64,000 nt of DNA, from contig NZ_CP094378.1 in assembly GCF_030643785.1 (NCBI RefSeq), forward strand, positions 248,001 through 312,000. The letters run 5' to 3'. The notes under the pieces are model-generated. The model worked only from the letters and a program-made list of their open reading frames with translations. It had not been told where the DNA came from and searched no databases. Below are positions 51,830 to 61,964 of the stretch, one piece after another. Source of the DNA: Coxiella-like endosymbiont. GTDB taxonomy: Bacteria > Pseudomonadota > Gammaproteobacteria > Coxiellales > Coxiellaceae. Position 1 is the stretch's first letter. Every line of letters starts with the position of its first letter. The translations under genes were made by a program, and so were the position numbers.

Positions 51830-54690
51830 AGATTCAGATATCCTATTTTTGTAAAGTTCCCAGGTTTATAACTCCATTTCGTCAACAACAAGTCCTCCAA
51901 CGTTTCCAACAAAAATAACCTAAGGCCAGCGCTGTCGAAGCGATTTATGGCTATTTTATTGAATGTGAAAACCCTTTAAACCCTGGAGAGCGAAAGCAAT
52001 TGGAGCGCTTCATCAATTAAATTGAAATCCGACGGACGTTGAATTAATGATGTTTGCTCATGTAAATTTCGAGCATTGCCGACATAAAATTTTTAATGCG
52101 AAGTGGCGAATCGATGGACAATTAAAAGAAGAATCTTTATTTGCAATGATTCGTCATACTTATCAAGTAAATCCGAAACAAGTACTTGTGGCGTATCGGG
52201 ATAATGCGGCAATTATCAAAGGTTGAGCCAGTCACACTTCTCTTGAAATTAACCATCTTACGCATCATTATGAAAGTAAAAAATGAAAGTAAAAAAATGT
52301 CTGCATCCCGTTTTGAAAGTAGAAATGACATAAAATCACCCTACTGCTATATCTCCTTTTGTGGGAGCAGCAACAGGAAATGGAGGAGAAATTCCGGATG
52401 AGGCGGCAACAAGGTCGTGGTGCGCAAAGTCAAGCAGGTTTAACGGGGTTTTTCATTTCGCATCTCCATTTCTCGAAGTAGCAAGGAAGCCACCGAGACA
52501 TTGGATTTTGCATACGTGCAACATTTCGAATCTTGAAATGCAACGTTGGACACACAAGAATTGATTAATGGATGTGTTTCTCTGGGAGAAAATAAATCCT
52601 ATTTTGAGTATTCATGATATGGGGACTGGTGGGGTTATCAAATCCCTTTCCAGAATTGATTGAAGCTATCGAATGTGGGGAGAGAATTTGAGTTGCGGGA
52701 TAGTTCCGAATGCTGATCCTAGAATGACGCCCTTAGAAATATGGTGTAGTGAAGCACAGGAACGATTTGTTTTAGCTATTAAATCAGAATCGCTAGAGAT
52801 ATTTCGCGTTATTGCTGAACGTGAGCGATGTCCTTTTGCAGTCGGGTTATGCTAAACAGCAGAAAAAAATTGGAAGTGAATGACAATTATTTTCATACTC
52901 GTCCTATTGATGTGCCGTTGTCCTCATTGTTTGATGGCATGTCACCTATGTAGCGAGAAGATCGGCGACGATCCTCCTAGAACCACGCCTTTCGATACTA
53001 CGGATAGATTAGGCCGAAGCTATTAAAGGTATTTTACAATATCCCTCGATTGGTGTGGCCGATAAAAGTTTTTTAATTACTATTGGCGATCGTTCTGTAG
53101 AAGGTCTTAGTGCACAATCAAGTGGTTGGGTCTTAGCAAGTGCCAGTGGCGGATGTGGCAGTGATAGCGAATAGTTTTGTAGGTTATCAAGGCCAATCCT
53201 TGGCCATGGGTGAACGAGTGCCCTTGCGATGATGAATCCTGTTGCATTGGCGAGAATGGTGGTCGGCGAAGCCATCACCAAGATAGCTTCTGCGTCTGTT
53301 GATAAAATTTCCCAAGTAGTTTTGTCGGCGAATTAGATGGCAGCAGCGAATTTTCCAGGAGAGGGCAATTTATATGAAGCCGTTCGAGCCGTTGCGAAAG
53401 AACTATATCTCGCGTTGGGAATTTGTATACAGTAGGTAAGGATTCCTTATCTATACATTCTTCTTGGTAAGACGTCAACCAAAAGCAAAGTGTGGTGTCA
53501 CCCGCTTTCCTTAATTATTACACGGTAACAGCACCACCTGTCTGTTAGATAGATGTGCTCCATACCCTTACCCACAATTGCAAACCGATGTGGGCGAGAC
53601 TCAATTGTTGCTCATTGATTTGGGCAAAGGAGCCCATTTATTAGGAGGTTCTTGTTTAGCTCAAGTTTATAATGAGCCAGGAGATCAACTGCCTGATGTT
53701 AATGACCCTTTTCTTATACATAATTTTTTCAAGCGATTCAAACGCTCAGCCGTAAAAAATTATTATTAGCTTATCACGATTGTTCCGATGGAGGTTCCCG
53801 ATGGAGGGTTATTAGCAACTTTATGCGAAATAGCTTTTGCCGCTCACACGGGAATTACCATTGAGTTATAATCATTAGGTAGTAAACCCCCCTTCCACAC
53901 AATCACACAATGAGGATTTAGGGGCTGTTATTTAAGTTAAAAAAGAAAATGTTGTGGGATGTATTAACAATATTAGAAAAACACAAATTAAAAATATATA
54001 CGCACATACTTGGGGAGCTAAATGAAGCGGATGAATTTATTTTAAATTTCCAAGAAGAAAAAATTTTTTAGGAAAGTCGTAGCGTCCTGCATCGATGGTG
54101 GAGCGAGACAAGTTATCGGTTGCAGGCCTTACGAGGTAATCGGGATTGCGCTAAACATGAATTTGATAAATTATTAAATAAAGATCACCCCGATCTTATA
54201 GCAGAAATTACTTTTGATAATAACGAAAATGTTTCACTTCCCTGCATTAACGCAGGAGCTCGACCACGGGTTACTATTTTACGTGAGCAAAGAAGTAATG
54301 TTCATCGAGAAATGGCTTCCGATTTTTATTTTTCGGGTTTTGATAGCATTTTTTCCAAGGAATGAATGGTAGTCATCTTTCTATTGTAGTTTTTTATGGT
54401 GAAGGGAGTGCTTTATTTGAAGCGGAAAAAGCAGCGAATAAAAAAATAAACTTATTACTTTGCGTTTTATTGATCCTCGCGAAATTCCTACCATCGATTA
54501 TGCTGCGAATCTCAATAGTAGTTCAGCTGGAATCACAGGTCTTACCACCCCGGATGGTCGAATAACTATTCTTATGCCTCATTTTGAACGAGTTTTTAGT
54601 ACAATTCAATTTTCTTGGTATCTAAAACGATGAAATAAAATGAGTCCGTAGATTCAGATGTTCTGCAATGCGCGGGCATGGATAAATTGA
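51830..54690 (+). pseudogene. purL: phosphoribosylformylglycinamidine synthase remnant
   Basis: PurL converts FGAR to FGAM in de novo purine synthesis. Ordered landmarks over 2.9 kb: [20 protein letters not shown] with KIFNAKW (active-site His region), [32 protein letters not shown]-like segment and AQSQAGLTGFFISHL, GILQYPSIGVADKSFLITIG, SLSIHSSW (from the V-G-K-D-S-L-S-M loop), LRGNRDCAKHEFDKLL, and glutaminase pieces RPRVTILREQRSNVHREMAS and GITGLTTPDGRITILMPH. The N-terminal third is missing (a full gene is about 3.9 kb), and dozens of stops and frameshifts occur. The GATase catalytic Cys segment is not recognisable. Confidence 0.92.
52270..52295. repeat. 13-bp perfect tandem duplication
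   Basis: atgaaagtaaaaa at 52270-52282 and 52283-52295 in the purL remnant. Confidence 0.95.
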
Positions 54691-54765
54691 TTGTATTGAT
54701 CATTATTTGTAGTGTGGTACATCATAATTTTTTTAGATTTAGAAATAATCAAAAGGAGAATGGTT

Positions 54766-56142
54766 ATGACATTAGATTTTTTAGGTCTTATAGATCGTGC
54801 TGGTCCTTTCTTATTTCTTCAGGAGGTTATTCCAAATATTAAATTTTCTACGTTTGCCGAGAGTGCAGTTTTTTTGGCTGTTGGTTTACTTACCTCCGTT
54901 TTGAATGCATTAGTTGATTGTTAATGCTGAACGAGCTGGAGGTTTACAATCTACCCAGAATTTAATCAAGCTTTTAAATGAATTAAGTCAGTGGGAGCTT
55001 TCTTATGGTTCGATTACATTAATTACTTTTGAAGCAGTACTCTTTTTTAAATAAACGTTATTTTCTGCTTCAGAAAAAGCTGTTATTGATCTGCTAAAAC
55101 TTGTAGTGTTAATCTCTAGTTCTTTACTGCGTTGTAGAAACGTAAGAAAAGAGGATCGGTTTAGTTTGGGCGAGATGGTTATATTCATTGGTCGTTATTA
55201 ACAAGGATTATTTTTGCAGAAATGGATCGAAAAGCCTTTTTAAGTGTTCCTGGTGAGGTAGTATGTTTTTTATAAGTTTTTTAGTTTATAAAGCTACCTG
55301 TTTCGCAAGTACATTAGTTTTTATTTCTTCTCTTTGTGATAAAAATGACTCTTCTAGGTATTTAAAAAATTCGAATTATTATTAAATGATTTTAATTTTG
55401 GGGTAGAAATAAGAAATAGAAACGTTCAGGAATCTGTGGAGTAATTTTTGAAGCACGTCGAGAACCATTGGCCTAATTTACCCAAAAAGAGAATGGAGAG
55501 AATTTTGATAGGCATTTCTTCTCTAATTGGGAAAATACTTTGTCTTTCATCATCGATAGTTATTATCTTAAATTGGCTGCCTAACTGTTCAGGGGATTGA
55601 AACTTCTACCCAAATCTAGATAGGGGCGGACCATCATTATCAAAATATATCTTCAATCATGTTGGGGGTTAGCAAAGCTCCTCACCACTTTATTTTATGG
55701 AAAGAATATTAATCAATTCCCCGAACAGTTGATGAAAACAATTATTTCTATTTTAAAAAACCTTAGAAAAGGAAATTATTGGAGTAGGACAAAATTATTT
55801 TTTCTCACAAGAATAGCTGGGGCCTCAAGCTATTTCACAGGCCTCGGTTTCAAACTTATTGCAGAGACGTCGTTTCAAGACGGATATTTTTCTTATTCAG
55901 GAAATTTAGCAAATATCATGCTGGCAGGTGTATTAACGGCTGTGGTTTTGATATTATGGTCTCATTTGCAATTTTTAAATAATCAGAATATTCAAGAGCA
56001 CGTTGATACTAATACAATTGAGTGTGTAGATTTACGTGCTGCTAACGTTTTAGTTAACAATAATTTTCGTTTATTTCCTAATAATAGGTGGAATAGTGAG
56101 TTATTAGATGTAGTGGATTCTCAGGAGCATTTAATTCTATAA
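54766..56142 (+). pseudogene. multi-pass membrane protein remnant(s) of unknown family
   Basis: A ribosome binding site (aaaaggagaatgg) precedes an ATG at 54766: MTLDFLGLIDRAGPFLFLQE then a hydrophobic AVFLAVGLLTSVLNALV, ending at a TAA after 52 codons. Coding-like sequence continues in other frames (NAERAGGLQSTQNLIKLLNE, FSASEKAVIDLLKLVVLISS) and ends with the clean 55729-56142 frame of about 137 residues, with hydrophobic segments around YFTGLGFKLIAETS and MLAGVLTAVVLILWSHLQF. They may be parts of one gene. No domain is recognised; a host-interaction role is possible but unsupported. Confidence 0.45.
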
Positions 56143-56479
56143 ATTTAAATTTTTATTTTACTATTTTTTATCACAATGAAAGAATTAATAATTAATTATT
56201 TTTACCGAATAATTTATTCGGGATGCTAATTAACTAAAAGCACGGAGAAAGGATTCTAAATTCATCTTCTGTAGGAAGATGAAAGGAGATAATAAGGAAT
56301 GTTGAGTTTTATTTTATTAGGGTAAGTAAAAATGATAGCGTTGAAAGGATACTTGCACTGCAATCTTTTAATGAATTATTTTGTTTCTCTAACTAATAAT
56401 TCTGCCTATCCACTCAATCCTTTTGGAATTATGTTCTAACAGTAGATATCGACGCTTTCTGTGAATTCCTCTGTCAATA
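56143..56479. other. AT-rich spacer, no gene seen
   Basis: About 340 bp with no convincing open frame or family match. A purine-rich gaaaggagataataaggaatg near 56280-56302 looks like a ribosome binding site but leads to only a few codons. Confidence 0.3.
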
Positions 56480-57720
56480 ATCATTAAAGCTAGTAAAATA
56501 AAAGTCCGAAATTTTTCTATCGCCAACTATTTTTTCCCCACCTCGGATCGGTACTTCTAATAAAGGAAAAATGATTTTGATTTCGTTAAAACCCTGGAAG
56601 GGATGATGGCCAAATTTAAATGGCAGCTAGAGCTGAATGATATGGTAGTAATTATTTCCTAAATCTTCTTGAAACAAACTGGCAGCTCTTGGAATTATTA
56701 GTTAAAAATTATGGATTAAAAAGTAAAAATGTGTTTATTCTCGGCAAGCCATATTCTACTTATCCGGGGGTTTTTGGAACAACTTGAAAAAAATGGATTT
56801 CATATTATTTCCACTACAGCCACTTCCCCAATGGGACGGTATCGACGACGTCATAGGTAGGGGAGTATGGTGTGCTTGGGATAAGAGATTATCACATTTA
56901 CAATACCCCTTTTATATGCTCAGTGAAGTATTAAAATTATCCAAATTTATCATCGGCGCTCAATTGACCGCCTCTGGCGATGAATCTAAGATGAATCTAA
57001 GATGTATCCCTTATTCTATTCTCAACATTGCTAGCTGTTGCCGCTAAAAAATGGGGAATATCCTCAAGTAGTTCAGATCGCTGTCGAAGAAAGCCAATTT
57101 ATTGGTGTGGCTGGATTTGGTGAGATGGGGAAACGATTTGCTTTAGAGATGGTAGAGATGGTAAAGAAATATAAAGTCCTGGTGTATGATACGAAGCTAG
57201 AGCTTATGATTGAGTTGCCCTCCGGGATTACTAAGTTAAGTAGTCTTTCTAATTTGTTTGCGCATTCAACGATTGTGGTTAGGTGTACTTCAAAAGATAT
57301 TACCGAATCTAATGTTGTGCAGGAGGTTGTTCAGTATAGTCAAACACCTAAATGGCTTTTTAGTTTGTCTTCAGGAGATAAAGAATTCTTCTTATCGATT
57401 TTGAAATTAATACAAACTTTTACTAAAGGCTGTGGCGTTTTTATCCCAAAGGATATTCATGCAGACGTTGCGATGATAAATGAATCAGATGCCAGGATAT
57501 TTAGTAAAAATGGTGGTAATCCCATCAATTTCCGTGGTGTAAAGCCTATGCACAGTGTATCCTCTCAAGGAATATTGTTGACAACGCAGGGGTTGATGGG
57601 ATTAAGTCTCCTTCAGGTTAAAGCACTTTCTAATGCGGGAATGACGTATGCTGAAGAAATTATCATCTGTCCGTATGGCTAAACTGAACTTTTATATGAT
57701 CACATACGCAGAAATCAGAA
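56480..57720 (+). pseudogene. adenosylhomocysteinase-like NAD-binding protein remnant
   Basis: N-terminal pieces in changing frames: NVFILGKPYSTYPGVF, EQLEKNGFHIISTTATSPMG and YMLSEVLKLSKFIIGAQLTA. The long clean frame 57038-57682 then gives IGVAGFGEMGKRFALEMVEM (dinucleotide-binding loop), SSLSNLFAHSTIVVRCTSKD, WLFSLSSGDKEFFLSILKLI and IHADVAMINESDARIFSKNG. The Rossmann part resembles the NAD domain of adenosylhomocysteinase, but the active-site residues of that enzyme are not evident, and the true ahcY lies at 25538-26839. A 9-bp pair (57145-57162) adds an EMV tripeptide. Function unknown. Confidence 0.5.
56979..57000. repeat. 11-bp perfect tandem duplication
   Basis: gatgaatctaa at 56979-56989 and 56990-57000, followed by a further partial gatg, in the adenosylhomocysteinase-like remnant. 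Confidence 0.95.
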
Positions 57721-57899
57721 CTCAGAGTTGGCGCAAAATTTTGTAAGACAATCGAAGATGAAATAAAAGCTGCAATATTTCGTTTTGTTATAGAAAAACC
57801 CAAAATGGATTTTTATTGAACCGTCTGAACTGACAGTCTCTTCGAACACTGTCCCTCGAATGGGCCGTTAATATTAAAATACTATAAGGAAAATAGGGA

Positions 57900-59410
57900 A
57901 ATGGAGGGATTTTTAGGAAAAAAATTATTTAAGGTGTTTTTTGGAAAAGAAAAAACATCGAGATTTTTCTGCGAAATATAGTGGCTTGCACTTCTGGAAG
58001 TTTCTATTGGAAACATCGTCAAGGCCGATATTTGGGCTGTAATGATTTTAGGGTGAAAACCTCCCGTTTACGCTCGGCTCCAGAACTTATTGGTAAAACC
58101 GATTATGATTTCAAGAGACAAAAAAGTATCGATTATATTATGCAATCAGGCAAACAATTATTAGAATTCTTAAATGGCATTATTGACATTGCTAAAACTG
58201 AACAGAAGCAACTTCCAGATTAAGGAAGGAGTAGATTTTAGTTCTAAATTATTGTTAAATGAATTGATCGAACTCATGATGCCTTCCATAGGAGTCAAAC
58301 ATCTGAAGCTTGAAACCCATTATAATTCATCGATTCCTTTTAATGTTGTAGCCAATTGGCTTTGATCCATAGAATTATATTAAATTTGTTATCTAATGCG
58401 ATTAAATTTACTAATAAGGGAAAAATTACAGTATCTTTCTTTTTAGAGGACTTGAGAGAAAATCAGATTAACTTAAAAATTGATATCTTAGATACTGGTA
58501 TTTGGTGTACCTGGAAAATAGAGACGATAAAATTTTTGAACTTTTTACGCGATTGATTCCTTATTTTAAAAATAAATATTCTAGGACTGATAAATATCAT
58601 GGGACTGGATTAGGACTTTATATTGTTGAACTATACCCCGAACAATTCGAGTGGGCAAAATAAAGATTCAAAGCCAAGTTGGCGTCGGTAGCACTTTTGC
58701 CTGTCATATTCCTATAAGAATTTCTCAAAGCTCAATTAATTTTGAAGATCTAGATGAAATTGATATTGCTAAAGAAATTATTCAGGAATCGCAGCTATTT
58801 TCTGTGCGCATATTAGTGATTGAAGACGATCCTTACCAACACAATATGTAGTAAAAGAAAAGCTAACCAGTCTTGGTTATCAACCTTTCGCAGTTAAACT
58901 TGGAAAAGAGGATTTAGAAGCTAATAAGGTCCAATCTTTTGATCTCATCCATACAGATATTGGATTACCGGATCAGAATGGTTTGAATATTGCTCGAGTT
59001 ATTCGCGAACAAACTCGAAATGCTACCACTCATTATTGATTTAACTTCTCATGCTGATGAGGAGATTAAAAAAGCATATCAAGAAAAATTAATTAAAGTA
59101 TTTTGAAAAATTTGATAAACGAACTGTTAATTCAAGAGGAAGTCTTGTAAAAGTTGTATCAAGAAAACAACAGGACTGATCTGCTTAAGCTTTTCCATCG
59201 TTTACATGGTGGTGGTTTATGTTATTTGCCCTATACTATACCGCGGTTGAAACTGGCCTTTAGTCTTTTAGAGAGGGTACTGAAATTAAACTGCGACGAG
59301 ACCACACCCCTCCTCTTGCCCTGCAGAGATCGATAACTGATTCAAGGCGGGGGCCGGCGCTCCAAGAGATTAAGCAATTGCAAAATACTTACGCTAAAAT
59401 GACTTAATCC
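57900..59410 (+). pseudogene. hybrid sensor histidine kinase remnant (PAS-HisKA-HATPase-receiver-Hpt)
   Basis: Domains in order: PAS-like SFYWKHRQGRYLGCNDF with LIGKTDYDF; a kinase region YIMQSGKQLLEFLNGIIDIA; an ATPase N-box IILNLLSNAIKFTNKGKITV and LKIDILDTGI (G1 box); LGLYIVELY-type G2 box; a receiver starting RILVIEDDP with phospho-acceptor segment HTDIGLPDQNGLNIARVIRE; and an Hpt-like LFHRLHGGGLCYLPYTIPRL whose His is preserved. Stops and frame changes interrupt every domain junction. It had the make-up of a multistep phosphorelay kinase. Confidence 0.8.
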
Positions 59411-59715
59411 TTGGAATGAATATCGACAATAGGCTTATCGTAAAAAGATATTCTCGCAATTCTTTATCAAAACCTGGGGGTCATTCATTACGCCGAATCC
59501 ATTCTAGAACCATGGTGGCATGCTCTTTTTCTTCATCCCGATTATGGGCTAATATTGCTTTCAGTTCTTCGTCGAGGTAGATATCAAAGGCGTTTTTGAT
59601 ACCAATGCAGAGCTTCTAACTCTTCCATTAGAGAAATAAAATGGCTTGATCTTGATGCATAAATACGTGTGTGGGAAGTTAATTCTTCGAGAGGTTCATG
59701 ATAGGCGGCCTTCAC
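59404..59715 (-). pseudogene. encapsulated-ferritin-like (EncFtn) protein remnant
   Basis: From a GTG at 59715 the minus strand reads MKAAYHEPLEELTSHTR then SRSSHFISLMEELEALHWYQ, followed in shifted frames by DEELKAILAHNRDEEKEHAT with MVLEWIRRN, FDKELREYLF and DKPIVDIHSKD. YHEPxEELxxxTR, SLxEELEAxxWYxQR and DEEKEHA are the hallmarks of EncFtn ferritins, where Glu and His residues form the diiron site. Three small lesions break it: one extra T near 59608, an AATG duplication near 59490 and a lost base near 59430. The rebuilt length is about 100 residues, as expected. The C-terminus lacks an encapsulin-targeting peptide, and no encapsulin gene is beside it. Confidence 0.72.
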
Positions 59716-59835
59716 TGGATATAGTGTCTTGTCATAGTGTTTACGTATTAGAAGCAGCTGTAAGTTTACAATACTCTACCGTAAGTTTGCAAAATCTAGG
59801 CTCTCGGCTACTCTACTTTGAGCCTTGAGTTAAAA

Positions 59836-60984
59836 TCAGGCTTTTTCTAGCGAATCAATTAATACTTTTAAAAATCGCGCAATTTCTCCGCCTGTAATCA
59901 ATCGGTGATCGCTAGTTACGGAGAGTGGCAATACTCTATGAATTGCAGGCTGGCCATTTTCAGGCATTACTTGTTTCCTTATGCGACCGACACCAATGAT
60001 AGTAACTATGGGTGGCAGTAAAATGGGATTTGCATAGCGCCCTGCAAAAGTCCCAAAATTGGATAACATAATTGTGGCACTACGAAGGTCTTCGGAAGGA
60101 AAGCTTCGGGTTTGGGCCATCTCTTTGAATCGATCCACTTGTTGGCGTAACTCGTTATCGTTTCGATGGGCAACATCATTTAAAACCGGGACATATAAGC
60201 CATGATGGGTATCGACTGCTATCCCGATATTGATATTTTCTTTTATTTGATAGCCCATTTCCTCGCCATCGAAATAAGCGTTCATGATGGGAACTTCTTT
60301 GCAGGCCTCTTGAATAGCTCGAATTAGCCGGATCATAATATCTTGTTGACCCTCCCAGGACTGAATATCTACGTCATCCACTAAGCTAACAGGAACGACG
60401 TCTCGATGGGATTGGTTCATGCTGAGAACCATTGCACGTCGCACATTGGATAAAGAGGTAAGCCCTCCTTCGATTGGAGCGCTTTTCGAAGAAGTTTTTT
60501 GTAATTGAGCGGCTTCCTTAACTTCGTCGGCAGTAATCATTTCCCCTTGAGATTTACCATGAGATTTAATGGTGGAAAGATCCACTCCAAGCTGCTTAGC
60601 CAGCATTCGCACCGCCGGCGTTGTTTTAACAACGTTTTTTTCTTCGGATTTTTGAACAGTAATGCCTGTAGCTGCTTCTTTTAAGACAGTTTCACTGGTT
60701 TCAATGGCGCCAACGACTGTCTCAGCGTCTTGAGAGGTTACTTCTTCAGCCTCTCCCTCAAAACCAATTAAATGGTGACCCGTTTTGACGATATCTCCCG
60801 GCTCGCCAAATAATTTTTCAATTTTACCGGCAAAGGGAGAAGGAACGTCTACAAGTGCTTTTGCAGTTTCCATAGCGACTAGCGACTGATCCACAGCCAC
60901 TTCCTCGCCTTCTTTCACGTACCATTTACGAATTATGGCATCAGGCAAGCCTTCTCCAAGGTCTGGTAATTTAAAAACTTTCAT
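59836..60984 (-). CDS. branched-chain 2-oxo acid dehydrogenase E2 (dihydrolipoyl acyltransferase)
   Basis: 382 residues. An N-terminal lipoyl domain carries the lipoyl Lys at about residue 42 (AMETAKALVDVPSPFAG), followed by an acidic linker, a peripheral-subunit-binding domain (TTPAVRMLAKQLGVDLSTIK, about 117-153) and the catalytic domain, ending in the active-site segment SVTSDHRLITGGEIARFL. There the usual H-x-x-x-D-G reads H-R-L-I-T-G, a change also known from other bacterial E2 proteins. Single-lipoyl layout and neighbours fit a branched-chain rather than pyruvate complex. Last gene of a minus-strand operon, 14 bp after E1 beta. Confidence 0.92.
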   Translation of the reverse strand: MKVFKLPDLGEGLPDAIIRKWYVKEGEEVAVDQSLVAMETAKALVDVPSPFAGKIEKLFGEPGDIVKTGHHLIGFEGEAEEVTSQDAETVVGAIETSETVLKEAATGITVQKSEEKNVVKTTPAVRMLAKQLGVDLSTIKSHGKSQGEMITADEVKEAAQLQKTSSKSAPIEGGLTSLSNVRRAMVLSMNQSHRDVVPVSLVDDVDIQSWEGQQDIMIRLIRAIQEACKEVPIMNAYFDGEEMGYQIKENINIGIAVDTHHGLYVPVLNDVAHRNDNELRQQVDRFKEMAQTRSFPSEDLRSATIMLSNFGTFAGRYANPILLPPIVTIIGVGRIRKQVMPENGQPAIHRVLPLSVTSDHRLITGGEIARFLKVLIDSLEKA

Positions 60985-60998
60985 TTAAGAAAACTCCA

Positions 60999-61964
60999 TC
61001 AACGGCTGTACCGCTTTAACGATCCGATGGGTGCTGGGCATGTATTTTTTTCTAATTGGAAATAGGGCATTATAGTGTCATATCCCGTTACTCGCTTAAT
61101 GGGTGCCAATAAAAAGAGTAAGCCTTGCTCCGCAATACTTGCTGCAATCTCCGCCCCAACTCCGCCGGTTAATGGGGCCTCATGAATGATCACACAACGC
61201 CCTGTTTTTTCTACAGAATACAGGATAGTATCCATATCCAGCGGTTTTACGGTGGCAACATCGATTATCTCTGTTTCGATACCTTGTTGAGCCAGTTGAT
61301 TCGCCGCTTCCATAGTCTCTTTGATCATGGCTCCCCACGTAATGAGTGTGACATCAGATCCTTCACGCAAAATGAAACATTGATCCAAGGGAAGCGCTTT
61401 CCCATCATCAGGAACTTCTTGCTTTACTAAACGATAGATCCGCTTTGGTTCTAAAAAAAGAACAGGGTCAGGGTTACGGATAGAAGCTAATAACAGCCCG
61501 TAAGATCGAGCGGGAGAAGAAGGAATAACGACCCTTAATCCCGGAATGTGAGCAAACAGGGCTTCCATACTTTCTGAATGGTGCTCTGGAGCATGGATAC
61601 CGCCGCCAAAAGGAGCGCGATAAACAATAGGACAATGTAATCGACCTCGGGTTCGATTCCGCAATCGCGCTGCATGGCTCAAAATATGATCTAAACTAGA
61701 ATAAATAAATCCTTCAAATTGAAATTCGGCAACAGGTTTTAGGCCCTGAGCCGCCATTCCTATTGAAATCCCCGCGATCATACTTTCAGCTAATGGTGTA
61801 TCTAAAACTCGCTCTGGTCCAAATTTTTCGAGCAATCCTACGGTAGCGCGGAAAACCCCGCCGTTGATACCAACGTCTTCTCCTAGCACAATAACCGAAT
61901 CATCCTTCGCCATTTCATAGGTCAACGCTTGATTGACTGCTTCAACCAACGTAATATAGGTCAT
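60999..61964 (-). CDS. branched-chain 2-oxo acid dehydrogenase E1 beta subunit
   Basis: 321 residues. It pairs with E1 alpha to decarboxylate the oxo acid with thiamine diphosphate. VIVLGEDVGINGGVFRATVG and DTPLAESMIAGISIGMAAQG are the family landmarks, and AEFQFEGFIYSSLDHILSHA with RAPFGGGIHAPEHHSESMEA lines the active site. Its ATG overlaps the TGA of E1 alpha (ATGA at 61961-61964), so the two are translationally coupled. Intact. Confidence 0.94.
   Translation of the reverse strand: MTYITLVEAVNQALTYEMAKDDSVIVLGEDVGINGGVFRATVGLLEKFGPERVLDTPLAESMIAGISIGMAAQGLKPVAEFQFEGFIYSSLDHILSHAARLRNRTRGRLHCPIVYRAPFGGGIHAPEHHSESMEALFAHIPGLRVVIPSSPARSYGLLLASIRNPDPVLFLEPKRIYRLVKQEVPDDGKALPLDQCFILREGSDVTLITWGAMIKETMEAANQLAQQGIETEIIDVATVKPLDMDTILYSVEKTGRCVIIHEAPLTGGVGAEIAASIAEQGLLFLLAPIKRVTGYDTIMPYFQLEKNTCPAPIGSLKRYSR

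Noticed and set aside
3392-57000. CRISPR arrays
   Set aside because: The short repeats are single adjacent pairs of unrelated sequence with no spacers and no cas genes.
61640-61670. tRNA-like ggttcgattcc segment
   Set aside because: It is inside the clean E1 beta gene and no acceptor or anticodon arms can be folded around it.
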